This document shows positions 49,658 through 60,547 of a stretch of DNA of 64,000 nt, piece by piece; position 1 is the stretch's first letter; the number at the start of each line of letters is the position of its first letter. The DNA is from Hippasteria phrygiana (taxonomy: Eukaryota; Echinodermata; Asteroidea; Valvatida; Goniasteridae), in NCBI GenBank assembly GCA_037893225.1, contig JAZGUH010000615.1, positions 186,001 to 250,000 on the forward strand, given 5' to 3'. Made by a program: the position numbers and the translations under genes. Below the pieces are notes generated by a model, which had not been told where the DNA came from, searched no databases, and worked only from the letters and a program-made list of their open reading frames with translations.

Positions 49658-49878
49658 ATCATCCGCCCGACGGTTGAAAACGAACGCCGTTTTTCTCTCG
49701 TTTTTTTCGCCATCCAACAACGCAAAACTTTGAACAGGTCAGTGGAACGATATTTCCTATAAAATACTAACCCCCAAATCCGCCCATTTCTGAAAATTGC
49801 AACAATGACCAATCATGTAGGGCCAGCTACACTACATTTAACACTACTTTAATACGACGAATATGTCAAATGAGCTGT

Positions 49879-50050
49879 TCATTTCATTCCCCACGTATTG
49901 CAATCTGGTAGTCCCTTTAACAGCGGCTCCATCAACGCTTCTCTCGCAGTGCGCGAGATCTCGTCCCAGATGAGAGTTTTGACGTCTGCACAGTACTCCA
50001 GTCGTGGATCAATTGGATCCTGCCCAACTGGTCCATCGTAGTCATTTGAC
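49879..50050 (-). CDS. OAS-like gene, exon 4 and stop
   Basis: Acceptor TTTTTGGTAG|G completes the Arg codon split by intron 3. It encodes residues 283-338, starting SNDYDGPVGQDPIDPRLEY and ending in CNTWGMK, then TGA at 49881-49879. The DP motif, the W-x-x-I-S-x-x-A helix and a final Trp resemble the end of the OAS C-terminal domain. Confidence 0.75.
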
Positions 50051-51884
50051 CTACCAAAAACATGATTATAGTGTCAATAATGAATTAGTTTGTGTTACCG
50101 GTTATACCCTTATTGCTGTGCCGCACTGCTACATGGTTTCTGAGGCACTTGAGATAAAACTAGCGAGAAAAATTGCTCTTTTGATACCTAACTTCCTTAA
50201 GTAACAGATTTTTAATGGTTAGGGCCTACTTATGAATTCCACAAAAAAGCGGACAATTTTAGACTGTATAATGCGCAAAAGCGTATTTTATAAGACTAGA
50301 AAATGTTATATCCAAAACAAATATATAGCCATTTTGAACTATTTTCGTCTGCAAAAATTGACAGAGGTATCCCATTACACAATTACAACGTCAACGAGCG
50401 TATTTTGACAAACTAGAGCGGGTTGGCAAAATAATTTGGTTGCCATGGAGATTTGAGCCGCTTGTAACAACATGTAACAACTTGAAAATAAATAAATAAA
50501 TGAATATATGAGGAGTTATCAAACCTTGAAGGAATTTCCCGCTGTTTTCCCTCTGCTATTCTTCGTTGGTAAGCTAGACTTTTACCGTCCTCCCAAACAA
50601 TGCTGATTGTTTTCCACTCGCTTAGGCAATTGAATACACTTCTCAGCGCCGTGGCAACATCAAACTTCTGGGGATTCCCCGCTTTCTCCCAGCCATGAAT
50701 CACCAACAGCTCATAGAACCGCGTCTCTGGTTTGTTGCCGCGGAGCCGCAGGCGGTGCCTCCGCCAATGTTTGACCAATAGGATCACGTCTTTCACCGGA
50801 GTGGGTAAGCTTTGAGTGAGGCGCCTTCGTAGATCGCTAAGGGTTGGTTCATAGGGTGATTTGTTTTCATCTTTCATGAACTGTCGGTACATCGTTTCTT
50901 TGTTAGCTGTAAGATGATTATCAACAGACCTTTAGAACACACGAACCATCTTTGTACCATATCGTGATGAAGGATTTTAAATTTTCAAAGCAAACAGATA
51001 TTAGAGATTCACGTTAATTGTTTACTTACATTTACTAGGACTCGGTCCAATTAGATCCACGGCTGGGACCACCGATCCCTCCAACCACTCCTCCCCCACC
51101 ATCACCCTGACCGGTATCAACCCATCTGTCACACTGTCTGACCTCCTCGGCATCACCAGATGCACCACATCTTCTGCATCCAGCAAATCTCGCGTTTGGC
51201 TCAGCACGGTACTGAAGCGTTTGTTGTAGTCCTCGATGCTGCGGAAATCGGAGATATAGAGGGTGAGTTGAAACTCGGCATCCTCGTTGCAAGCTACAGT
51301 ACCTCCGGCAAGATCGCCTCCCTGCAAGACAAATTTACGGTAAATTCAATGTCAAATGACAGTGACCGTAACTTCTGCACAGATTTCCTGTTAAATGAAG
51401 TGTGACGTGTATTGCCTATGGCTGGTTGACTGCCAATTAATGCTTAGCATGAATGCTTGCTTAGCATAATTTTCTGCTTTATAGCAGCTCCATAAAATTT
51501 GACCGCACACGGACAGGCTTACTATTTTTTTCCATTGTTCTCACAGTCGTGCGCATGCCCAGAACTACGCGCACATGCTCAGAACTACGCGCGCATTCTC
51601 AGAACAAGCAAAAAGGATGTCTGCTGGCCGACAGCGTCTCGAAAGTCTCTCATTAGCACCATACTGATCAACTGCCCCCTTTTCATCTACAAACAAACAA
51701 ACAAAATACTCACCACAACAACTCTTGATATGGAGTAGGACGCGTGCGTTTTGATGTATGTCGCAACAGTATGAAGCGCTCCCTGTAGTTCTTCCAGGAA
51801 AGTCTCCTTTGGACGTAAATGCGCAGACACGAACGATTCCAGACGGCTGGGGGGTAGTTGCCATGGAGATGCCTCCTCCGCCAT
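49879..51884 (-). CDS. OAS-like nucleotidyltransferase (four exons)
   Basis: Members of this family bind dsRNA in the cytosol and make 2'-5' oligoadenylate, which activates RNase L in vertebrates. Exons, in transcript order, are 51714-51884, 51030-51321, 50525-50906 and 49879-50050. All introns are GT-AG, and phases 0, 1 and 2 match at the joins. The product is 338 residues, close to single-domain OAS1. Landmarks: GGDLAGGT (58-65, the GG-S/T loop of the nucleotidyltransferase fold), DAE (71-73, usual DAD), VVPAVD (141-146), LVKHW (198-202), YELLVIHGWEK (219-229), and a C-terminal OAS1_C-like tail with DP-x-DPR. Odd: position 140, where OAS has its third catalytic Asp, is Ser. The start ATG has a good context (ATCATGGCG). 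A non-catalytic sensor or a cGAS/OAS-related paralogue is possible. Family assignment is from recalled motifs, not a search. Confidence 0.85.
50525..50906 (-). CDS. OAS-like gene, exon 3
   Basis: Acceptor TTACAG|CT, giving a Ser codon with the last base of exon 2, and donor TCAAG|GTTTGA, leaving two bases. It encodes the helical core with LVKHW and the ELLVIHGWEK motif, the clearest family match in the window. Confidence 0.85.
51030..51321 (-). CDS. OAS-like gene, exon 2 (active-site exon)
   Basis: Acceptor TCTTGCAG|GGA, donor AAAT|GTAAGT, leaving one base. It encodes residues 58-154, including the GG loop, the DAE pair at 71-73 and the strand with the substituted third acid (S140). The frame is open on this strand only in the exon. 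Confidence 0.85.
51714..51884 (-). CDS. OAS-like gene, exon 1
   Basis: Fifty-seven codons from ATG 51884 to GTT GTT GTG|GTGAGT (phase 0). It encodes the N-terminal helices, with SISRVVV leading into the catalytic loop, as in OAS where the equivalent exon ends just before the GG motif. Confidence 0.8.
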
Positions 51885-51954
51885 GATAACTCTGTAGAAT
51901 AACAAATGACAAGGAAGGAATTGTATCTTATCGGGAAATGTCTACCTTGTTACA

Positions 51955-51962
51955 TTTCAGTT
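51955..51962 (-). promoter_or_regulatory. Possible IRF-type site upstream of OAS-like ATG
   Basis: The minus strand reads AACTGAAA, matching the IRF core AANNGAAA, about 70 bases before the start codon. Eight-base matches are common by chance, and the transcription start is unknown. Confidence 0.2.
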
Positions 51963-53203
51963 TTAGAGAAATATTTTCTCTTTAGAGGTAATTTTTTTAT
52001 ATATACAGCAGTACTCTCCTCACCATCTGGTCAGGACTTTCTATTATTCCTACACACTAACCCATCCCCATTGACTAAGCACACGTTTACTCGTGAGGAC
52101 ACCTTCCAGACAAAAGACAAAACGTGAGGACAGTATTGTTCCCTTTGTTATACCCTCTTTTTTGTCATCACCAGTACGTCAATAATAATACAGCCAACCC
52201 CGAAGTTTGTAACCCCGTCAAAAATTAATTGTAACTCTCATAAACAGGTTTTGAAAACAATGGTCCGTTTAGCTTTTGAAAGGCTTGAGTTTGAGTTTAC
52301 ATTTTTGAGTTTGTAGAGGCCCTGAAACAGAATTGTAAATATAGAATTCAATACATGCACCACTTATATTGCCAGTGTTTTTACGCCCTTAGGTTAATAA
52401 TAATTGTTAAATATAAATGACCAGCTTAGGAAAGAAAAACCTGTTCGGTCCAAAAGGTCAAAAGGTCTTGGGGATTTATTTTGGTAGAATTTGTTCTATC
52501 ACTGGATAGAAAAAGAAGCAGATATTCAATTTTCAACTGTAATTTCCGTAGCGCGATTGGGGAATTTCGTTGCATGATCGCTGGCAGTTTTTGCTATAAG
52601 CTTTATGCTGGGTGGTATAAATATTTAACAAAAATTTTTTAGTCATCAGATTGATCGATTCCATCTTCGGGAATACACAGTTCACAAATACAGTCCACCG
52701 ATAGGCTATAAAATCGGTTTGTGGCTTTGTACGGCGGCTGACGAAGGCTAACATTAGCACACAGCGAGTATACTAAACAAACGAGAAAAGAGGTTTTTTA
52801 GTTTGCCGCTAGGAACCATTCTTAATCGCCCAGGTATTAAGGGCTACAACAGAGGTTATTCACGTAAACATAATAAGCTTACACACTTCTCTTATGGCGT
52901 GCAAACTGATTTTTAAGTAGGCCTACCCATTTTTAGGTAAAACTGGCTGGACTCAGTTTGTTTATGGGGTATGTGCAATATGCTTTGGCTGGTTAGAATT
53001 TTACATTGATACGTTTGGTGGCGCCATTATCGCTCAGAACAGCTACGAAATAAACTCGAAATTAATGTCACGTTCACAAATGCAAACTAATTCTGAAATC
53101 GAAGAATGCTGACATCATGAAACGGAGTTAATTTGGAAGAATTTGTTGCTGTTGTTGCTGCTTGGCAGCTCCACTGATTTCAACTTGTATTTAAAAAATA
53201 CTA
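51963..53203. other. Upstream of the OAS-like gene
   Basis: Non-coding. A GGGCTACAACAGAGG word near 52839 is a remnant of dispersed repeat E. No further gene recognised. Confidence 0.4.
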
Positions 53204-53408
53204 CACTGTAAAAAAAGTTGGTCAAAATGGGTTGATATCTTGCCCAATGTTGGGCAACATATCAACAACCCAAAATCTTGGGCAAATTCTTCCTAATAAT
53301 TAGTCCATTTTTACCTGAATTAACCAACAATGTGGTAAATTAATACCAATGTTGGGTAAATAACAGTTGCCCAATTATGTTTTACCCAACGTTTTTGTTT
53401 TTACAGTG
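53204..53408. mobile_element. CACTG-ended MITE, copy 2
   Basis: Starts CACTGTAAAAAAAGTTGG and ends in the inverse, with TA on each side (53202-53203, 53409-53410). Reverse-complement relative of 30759-30940, about 20 bp longer. Confidence 0.8.
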
Positions 53409-53410
53409 TA

Positions 53411-54704
53411 TCAACATTATGGTTGTGTGTTTGTTCTGAAGATCTAGTTTGACGACATCAATTTGAAAACTATAATGGGTTCTAGTCTATTCCAAGGACT
53501 AGCAATTTCCAGGCCCATTAAGGAGTGGTTCCTCATTCTGTACGAACGTAGAGGTAGAGGGGCTGCTTCAACAAATAGAGACAGAACGGATGGGCAAAAA
53601 AATTGGTGGGGATCTGTACCCGAAACTCGTAATTCTGTTACTTTCGAGAAAAAAAATCCAATGATGAATATCGAAAGAAAAAGCAGTGACTGAAAAAAAC
53701 AATAACAATCGAAATCTCTAGAGGACGTGGAGCATACACGCTTTGCCGTCGGCAATGTCGCTAATCAACCCCTTCATAACTCAATTTCATATAGACGTGG
53801 CCTGGCCAGAGAGGCTCATTTAAAGTTACGTGCCTTGCTCAAGGACACCGGCATTTACACAAGCAACACGCATTTGAAAGCTATGCCTGAACACACGATC
53901 TCAACATCGCACTCGAGTCCCCGTTCTCGGAGTTTACACCGTCCCTTCAAACTCGCTTTGAACCCGAGTAACGTCGCTTTGACCTCAAGTAATTAATCAA
54001 GATAAACCTCTATTCGTGCAAAATGTACCTCTCAGTTTTTTCTTCAGAAGCTGGAACCCGATATGACATAAATGGCGTCAACACGACAGCTTGGCATGCA
54101 GAAATCAGCACAGTGATAAATAGCACCACGGGGCGCCATTTTAAGGTTTCTGCATTAATAATGTATTTTTAATGCACGTCACCTTTTTAAAGAACTATGC
54201 AATATGATTAATTTAAGACCTGAAAACATGTTTGACAGCTTTCTTTCCATATGGATTTCTACCTCACTTGTAGCATTTTTAGCGAGTAAATTCAACATTT
54301 AGATTTTTGTGCAATGAACATTTCCATATTCATCAGCCGAAGCATGATGTTATCACAAGCGCAAAGCATTTTCATGATAAACAGCTTTTTTAAAAGTAGA
54401 CAATAATAGCGTACACGACAATCCCTTCAAATGGCACCGTTTGTCCGAAAATCATTGACGAAAAACATTTTGGGGGACAGTTTGGTTCGGAAAAGTCGGA
54501 CTGCAATATCCAAACAGATATTAGGCCTAGTCAAGACAATGCCGGCATTCAAAAGTACAGTACTTTTTGGAGGATGGCAAAGTTTTACATGATAGCATTA
54601 CCCCTGAACGACGGGCTTATAGTCATTCCTGGATCAATCCCAGCATCCCAGTGAACATGTACATTAGGTAACCTAAAGTTAATTAGCCAATCTGAGTTAT
54701 AATT
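53411..54704. other. Non-coding spacer
   Basis: The stretch 53800-53960 (AGTTACGTGCCTTGCTCAAGGACAC) resembles a common dispersed repeat, but no second copy lies in this window. No gene. Confidence 0.4.
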
Positions 54705-54707
54705 GGT

Positions 54708-55106
54708 CAATCAAACAATCCACAAGGGAAACTGACCAGGTAAATTTGAATACATTTTCAAAGTGAACAAAGAAACTGGCAGGAGCGGGATTCGAACCTG
54801 CGACCTCCGGGTTACCGTACCGGCGCTCTACCAACTGAGCTATCTTGCCCTATGTTGGCGGTCTCCCAAATTGTCAGTATCTTTGTTCAAGTGGGCGCTA
54901 GTCAGAAGTCATAAACCCAGAATGCCGTATTGCCAGGGATCACACCCAATTTTACGATACGACCTGGGAAGCGACATTGTGGGGATCACTCAATGAGGAT
55001 ACGATTTTTTAATCAAACAATCCACAAGGAAAACTGACTAGGTAAATTTGAATACATTTTCAAAGTGAACTAAGAAACTGGCAGGAGCGGGATTCGAACC
55101 CGTTAG
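54708..55106 (-). mobile_element. tRNA-SINE tandem pair
   Basis: The first unit is the best-preserved copy here: B box GGTTCGAATCC (minus), A box TAGCTCAGTTGG, and all flanking blocks. The second unit starts again at about 55012 (AATCAAACAATCCACAAGG) and is cut off right after the B box. B boxes are 302 bp apart. Confidence 0.9.
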
Positions 55107-55984
55107 ACTACTGCAGCTTACCGGTTTAGCCCGTTTAAGGAAACAAAACATGTTATTAGTAACTATAATTAGGCCTACAGTTTTCTAACTGGTGCATAAT
55201 TATTCTTACCTTTTGTGACGATGTGTTTTGAATAACGAAACGTTGTCTCACGAAATGTTACTGAAGATCACTGTTATTCGAGCCGGTACCCAATCGTGAA
55301 AACGGTTGAACGGATGCTACAAAAGCCTTGCTAAAACCCTTCTCTGCATGATCATGATTTTATGCTATGTATAATGCGGCTTTAGGCCTAAGATATGACA
55401 ATCAAAATGAAAACATGACATCAAGGCCATGAGCTGCATTTAAAACGGCCGTTGCACGGAGTGAAGGTGTCTGTCATTGCTCGTAATGAGCTGAACAGAT
55501 TTCTGACATGAAAAATTGCTGTATCCGGCCATCTTTGGATATCACGTGCGCACTCTAAGTCTGGGTCCGGTACGTGTTAGCGATTAACAGCACTTGTACT
55601 GCATAGCATTAACTTATTAAGCTCGTCTGACTGAGGTTGAAACAACTCGCATTGTACAAACTCTGCTTTTTACGCTGTTAGTGGTGAACGTCAAATACAC
55701 CACTTCAACACGACAGCGATACTATAATTGCAAATAGCGTATTGTGAAGGAGGGGCACTTTACCCGCTGCTGATACACGGGTACCTTGTCCAACATATGG
55801 ACCTTATCGCGTGATAAACAAAACTATCATAGGCACAGGATTCTTGTTTTCTGAAGATTTCGTTATTGTAATAGATAAAGCTGACGAGTTCAACGTGCTA
55901 TTCTCATCGCTATGTAAATAAATCTTTTTTTTCTACCAAAACTAAAAAGATTACATGCACTGCCACCACATGCAAAAATAGGAA
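55107..55984. other. Non-coding spacer
   Basis: No gene or repeat recognised. Confidence 0.4.
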
Positions 55985-56292
55985 AAAACAAACCATCATT
56001 TTTTGTAGGTTCACAGTGAACACTGAAGACAATTGACAAAATGGGATTTGAACCTGCGACTGCAAAACACCGTACTGGCGCACTAAGTAAACTATACCTT
56101 GTCCTCCTAACTTGTCCATATCTTTGCTCAGAGGGACGGTGTTCTAAACCCATAATGTCATATGGGATCGCTTTACCTTTGCGATACAAACTTGGAAGCA
56201 ACGGTGTGGGGATCACTCAGTGAACATTTACAAGAGCGGGATATGAACCTGCGACCTTCAGTTTACAATACCGCGCTCTACCAACTGAGACG
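55985..56292 (-). mobile_element. Divergent tRNA-SINE subfamily, pair
   Basis: Two tRNA-like modules (B boxes GGTTCAAATCC near 56047 and GGTTCATATCC near 56240, minus strand) lie 193 bp apart, closer than in the other arrays. The intervening part keeps the GGATCACTCA and CATAATG blocks but is strongly changed. Confidence 0.75.
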
Positions 56293-56329
56293 CCTGTAAT
56301 ACTTTATAATAATACTTTATAAGAGAGAC

Positions 56330-56450
56330 TGGGATTGTGGGTAACACCATGTGAAATAAATCTCTTCTAGGAAGAAGTGTGGTTCTGAAAAGAACCGGGG
56401 TGAGTGTTTAATTCGACGTTTCGGACAGTAAGCTCTGTCCGATACCGGTA
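56330..56450 (+). repeat. Dispersed repeat J, copy 2
   Basis: See 36895. Ends in GACAGTAAGCTCTGTCCG. Confidence 0.6.
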
Positions 56451-57426
56451 CTTTATTTAGGCAATTAACAAAAAAATACACAATCACACAATTAATAAGT
56501 AAAATAAGTAATATAGGCCTAAGACAAGGAATTGCACAGATTATGAAAATATTGCACAGAAAATATAACACGGTGTTCGTGCAAACGACTGTACTAATTT
56601 GATCGATATTCGTTTTCGAGACACCGATAGTGAAACTTTCCAATGACGTATTCAAATGACGCACTTCTCAAAGAGCTTCAACGTCCCGCTGTAAAACGTC
56701 TACCGTGCTGGAAAGTACAAGTAACTCAATTTTTCTTATAGGCATGTACGTACGATTGCAAAATCTGACTCTTCTGTAACACAATTAGGAATCACGGGAT
56801 TGAACACCTGATCAAGAACAGTCCGTAGACCCAGGCCCGTCGCTAATGAGGGCGGGGGGGGGGGGGGGGGGGGCAGGTCCCCCTGGCAATTAGCAAAAAC
56901 CATAAGCATCGAAATTATGTTGAGGGGATCTCCTTCCTTTAGACACAATAGAATAGCTGGCTGTATAGTGTACTACTCCGCCCCCGTGTAAAACAAAATG
57001 GAGAAATCCATGTCGAAATTAAGCATTAGTAGAGATTTTGTTTTTCTAACAAACACAATGTGATTGAGAGAAAATCATTAACGTGTGACGGAACATAGAT
57101 TGTTCTTTGAAAGTTATAGTTGTGTTTTTTTCTCTAGCTGGCACTGTGGCCTCCTAATAAACGGAGCTGGCGACAGGCACGGGTAGACCTGATTTGCAGT
57201 TGCAAGGCCGGCCTTTGACCAGTTAACCGAAATTCTCGTGAGGATTTTCAATATAGTTCGTACCAAGGATATACTTCAGGCAAGGATACCATATGCAACA
57301 CCAACAAGTATTAAAAAATGATTTCTTCGTACTTTATATTGTTATAAGTTCTGTAACAAAACGACACACGAACTGACCGAACTATACCTCCGTTTAACGA
57401 GCAAAGCCATATTGGAATTCCCACTA
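56451..57426. other. Non-coding spacer
   Basis: A 20-base G tract at 56854-56873. No gene. Confidence 0.4.
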
Positions 57427-57662
57427 TAGAGGAATTTCACATTAGCCCCTTCTGCGCACTTCCGGGTTGAAAGCGAGAATGTCAGTGGCAAACAAAACAA
57501 CGCTTTTCAGCACATTCATTCATGCATGAATTAATCAGGCCATAAAAGGCAGCGCAGGCGCATGATTAGCATAAAGTTGTTTACTTTGACATTGAGATCC
57601 TCGTTTTCAAACGCGAAAGTGCGCAGTTCGGCGCTAAACTCGTCGTTGTGGGATTCCTCTAT
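57427..57662. mobile_element. MITE with TAGAGGAAT ends
   Basis: The left arm (TAGAGGAAT, CACA, CTGCGCACTT, GGTTGAAA, CGAG) is repeated in inverse order on the right, down to GGATTCCTCTA at 57662. A half copy is at about 46863-46930. Confidence 0.7.
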
Positions 57663-58005
57663 TAAAACTCCTGCTCTGAAGTGTTTTCTGGGCATTTGTC
57701 CTGTTCTGGTTATTATTAAACACGATCTTTAAGTTATTTTATACCATATAAAAGCTTCCATTCTTACGCTGAAATCCGGGCTGGTAAGCTGTTACCGATT
57801 ATAGGTGTCACAGAACGGGCCTGGATCAATCATTCAGCAAGCAAGAGATGCTTATTAAGTACAAACGTCACTTAAAGAAAAGCAAAAGTACAAATAACAG
57901 GCCTTCGGGTGAATAATAACCACTTCATAATGACCATTATAGTTTAAATGCCTTTGATCCAAAATCGCCATGCCATACGTGCAATGCCAATATAGACATT
58001 ATGAA
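57663..58005. other. Non-coding spacer
   Basis: Nothing recognised. Confidence 0.4.
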
Positions 58006-58186
58006 GCACGATATATGGGGGAAAAGGGACCCCCCCCCCCTCTTTTGTGTTGGTCATTGTGTTCCCGGAATCTCAGGAATTCTTTTAAGAAATCTAGGGG
58101 GATGTGTTAGATAACAATAATATGGAGTGTGCTCAGGGTATAGGGATAAAAGGGGGGGGGGGGTACCCTTTTCCCCCATATCGTGC
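58006..58186. mobile_element. MITE with complementary C and G tracts
   Basis: Left end GCACGATATATGGGGGAAAAGGG followed by a C tract (about 58031-58040); right end has a G tract (about 58153-58163), then TACCC and the inverse ATATCGTGC. The two homopolymers are part of the inverted repeat and can pair. Confidence 0.75.
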
Positions 58187-58942
58187 AGGGTATCAATATA
58201 GAGTCTCCCAACATCACAACCACATTGAAACACGTTTAATAAACGAACGTCTTGGTACTAAACCCTGACATTATTTTTTGGGTTTTATCGTCAATCTGAT
58301 TTTTTTAAGCCAAATTAAAATGCCTCGTTTTCTGTCCAAGGGCCACATTTTTGTAGCTTCCTATCTCATCCTAGTCAGCAATCAAAATACATCCCGTTCA
58401 TTGGCGTACGTGATTCATGTATTTTATATCTATGACCTGATTGGTCAACCTACATGACGCAATAACGTTGCTGGCGTCATAAAATGTTGGTGACCAAGTT
58501 ACATCCGCAAGTCATGCGCATTAACACTGTTACTATTTGGCATAAGCATGTACGTAAAATAAAAAAGTTGCTGCAATATAGTCAGACAATTCAGACATAA
58601 AGCTTTAGGGCCTATAGTCAGACAGGAAAAATTGTTTTTCACGTGTGATATCCCCGTTCCATTAACGAGTTCACTTACGTTATAAACCGGTCTTTAGACA
58701 GATTCTCAACCAATCAAAATATACTTTCATTATGTCAACTCTTGATATAGATGGCACGTGACTGATACAGCGGCACTCGGCAAGTCAAATTCTACTTTCA
58801 GTATTCATGATAGCAGATATGGGGAGTCACTGGATATAGTACTGTCATATCGGGACTTGACCGTTTGTTCTCATGCAGTGATTTTACTGTTCGTGAATCA
58901 TTGGTAAAACTCAGGAGTTCATCTGTCGTTTTTACATTAACG
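58187..58942. other. Upstream region of the GPCR gene
   Basis: No TATA box fixed. CTGATTGGTC (an inverted CCAAT) occurs near 58438. Nothing else recognised. Confidence 0.35.
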
Positions 58943-60115
58943 ATGGCGAGCACAGAAGTCCCGTCTACCATAACTGTGGGCACAATGTCCCTCCTTCCGG
59001 AGACAAACAATGTTTCCAAAGAAGAAGGCATTGTCAGTATCATTATGAACTGCTTCATCCTCATCTTCGGGATGTTCGGCAACTCCTTAATCCTGTGGGT
59101 TTACTGGAACCGGATGCGCAAGTCCAGCACCCGTGTCCTCATCATGGGGCTGGCTGGGGTGGACTTGACAGTTTGCATATTCCGCGTCCGCAATATCACA
59201 AAGTTCGCGTACGTGATCGCGGGGCGGGAGATTCCGGCCATCGTAAAACATCTTGCAGCACCGACCAGAATCGCGCTGAGCATGTCGTTGATACTGACTG
59301 GCGCGATCGCCCTGGACCGCTACGACTGCATCTGCCGTCCCCACAGGCGATTTCTCAGCAAACGATGGGCAAAGGCGACGTTGCTTACATCCTTTGTCGT
59401 ATCCGTGTTACTGCTTTTGCCGAACATCATAGGCGATGTCATCTCGTCTCCCAATTGGAAGAAGTGTGCCCTCGCTATTCAAGTTGCCGAATACTTGATG
59501 ATCATGTTTCTAACATCCGTGTGTTATGGGAGAGTGTACATGACCATACGAAGACAAGCCAGGGTTGCATTAGGCTTTCAACCTGGACCTCGTGCCGTAC
59601 CTTCTATCAGTCAGAACATGAGTAGAATGCTTCAAAACAACGATGGAGCAAGTCAGATAGGCCTACATGTCGGTTCTCTTTCTTCCGGGCTAGAACCAAC
59701 ACCATCGATGAGATCAGCTCACTATCAACCACGAGTAGCAATAAAAAAACCACACAATTTAGCAGTCGCCCAAGGGCAATCGTGGGCCAATCCATCAAAA
59801 CGCATCCGGCCGAGGGAGTTTCAGTCGGGTAACCTGCCTCCTATGAGGGCCTCAATGCAGAAGAAAGTCACAAACATGTTGTTTATCACCAGCATTGTGT
59901 TTCTGCTGACCTGGCTGCCCTATTGGATCTACGTTGCCACGCAGCTCTATGAGCTCGATGGCGGTGTAGTTGGTGACGGGGTACTGACCACGCTGTTTGG
60001 TATTTCGGTTTCAGTGCCCTTTAACAGCACCGTAAACCCGATTATTTATGGACTAGCAAACAGACGATTCCGGAAGAACTGCGCGATCATTTTAAGAAAA
60101 TGTGAAGTCTGCTGA
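58943..60115 (+). CDS. Rhodopsin-class (class A) GPCR, intronless
   Basis: A seven-helix plasma membrane receptor of 390 residues; ligand unknown. Start is ATG 58943 (ACGATGG). The open frame extends upstream only through non-ATG codons. N-glycosylation site at N23. Landmarks: N47 in FGNSLIL (helix 1), LAGVD with D74 (helix 2), DRY 125-127 (helix 3), TWLPYW 323-328 (helix 6), NPIIY 365-369 (helix 7), then a basic helix 8 and C-terminal cysteines 380, 387 and 390. The third intracellular loop is long, about 100 residues (204-306). Odd: no Cys at the extracellular end of helix 3, no Trp inside helix 4 and no Pro in helix 5. One Cys (175) lies in the second extracellular loop. Lineage-specific intronless receptors of this sort are common in echinoderms. 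AATAAA overlaps 60120-60125, probably too close to the stop to be used. Confidence 0.92.
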   Translation: MASTEVPSTITVGTMSLLPETNNVSKEEGIVSIIMNCFILIFGMFGNSLILWVYWNRMRKSSTRVLIMGLAGVDLTVCIFRVRNITKFAYVIAGREIPAIVKHLAAPTRIALSMSLILTGAIALDRYDCICRPHRRFLSKRWAKATLLTSFVVSVLLLLPNIIGDVISSPNWKKCALAIQVAEYLMIMFLTSVCYGRVYMTIRRQARVALGFQPGPRAVPSISQNMSRMLQNNDGASQIGLHVGSLSSGLEPTPSMRSAHYQPRVAIKKPHNLAVAQGQSWANPSKRIRPREFQSGNLPPMRASMQKKVTNMLFITSIVFLLTWLPYWIYVATQLYELDGGVVGDGVLTTLFGISVSVPFNSTVNPIIYGLANRRFRKNCAIILRKCEVC

Positions 60116-60547
60116 ATCGAATAAATGAAGGATTTGGATTTTCTTGGCATAAGCGCTCACGATAGAATGCACACCTTAAGCACATGAAAAAAGGAGGGTT
60201 ATATGCCACACGCCTCATCAAAACTGTCCTTCAAGCTCAACCGCGAGAGTAGTCACGTCTGTTTCGAAACCAGAAAATTGACCTCTAAGTTAAGACAATA
60301 TTGCTGGAACACAGCATTGTAGATTTGTAATGAGTCATTGATTTGCCAGCGAAACACTTCAAACTAAAGATGCAGCGTATATAGTAACCAACACTATGGG
60401 TTCTAACATTAAACACCGCATAAGCAATGCAATACCGGTATATACTACACACCGACACCGTGGTAAATGAAAGTTAAAAGTAACGTCTTGAACGATGGAT
60501 GTAAACCATGCTTAGAGAGCGCGCGTTTACAGCTGTAAGGCGAAGTA
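60116..60547. other. 3' flank of the GPCR
   Basis: Non-coding. The 3' UTR end cannot be fixed. Confidence 0.4.

Noticed and set aside
56317..56664. Hydrophobic minus-strand frame
   Set aside because: It overlaps dispersed repeat J and AT-rich sequence, which tends to read as hydrophobic residues.
59087..59798. Open frames on both strands inside the receptor gene
   Set aside because: Shadow frames of the GPCR coding sequence.
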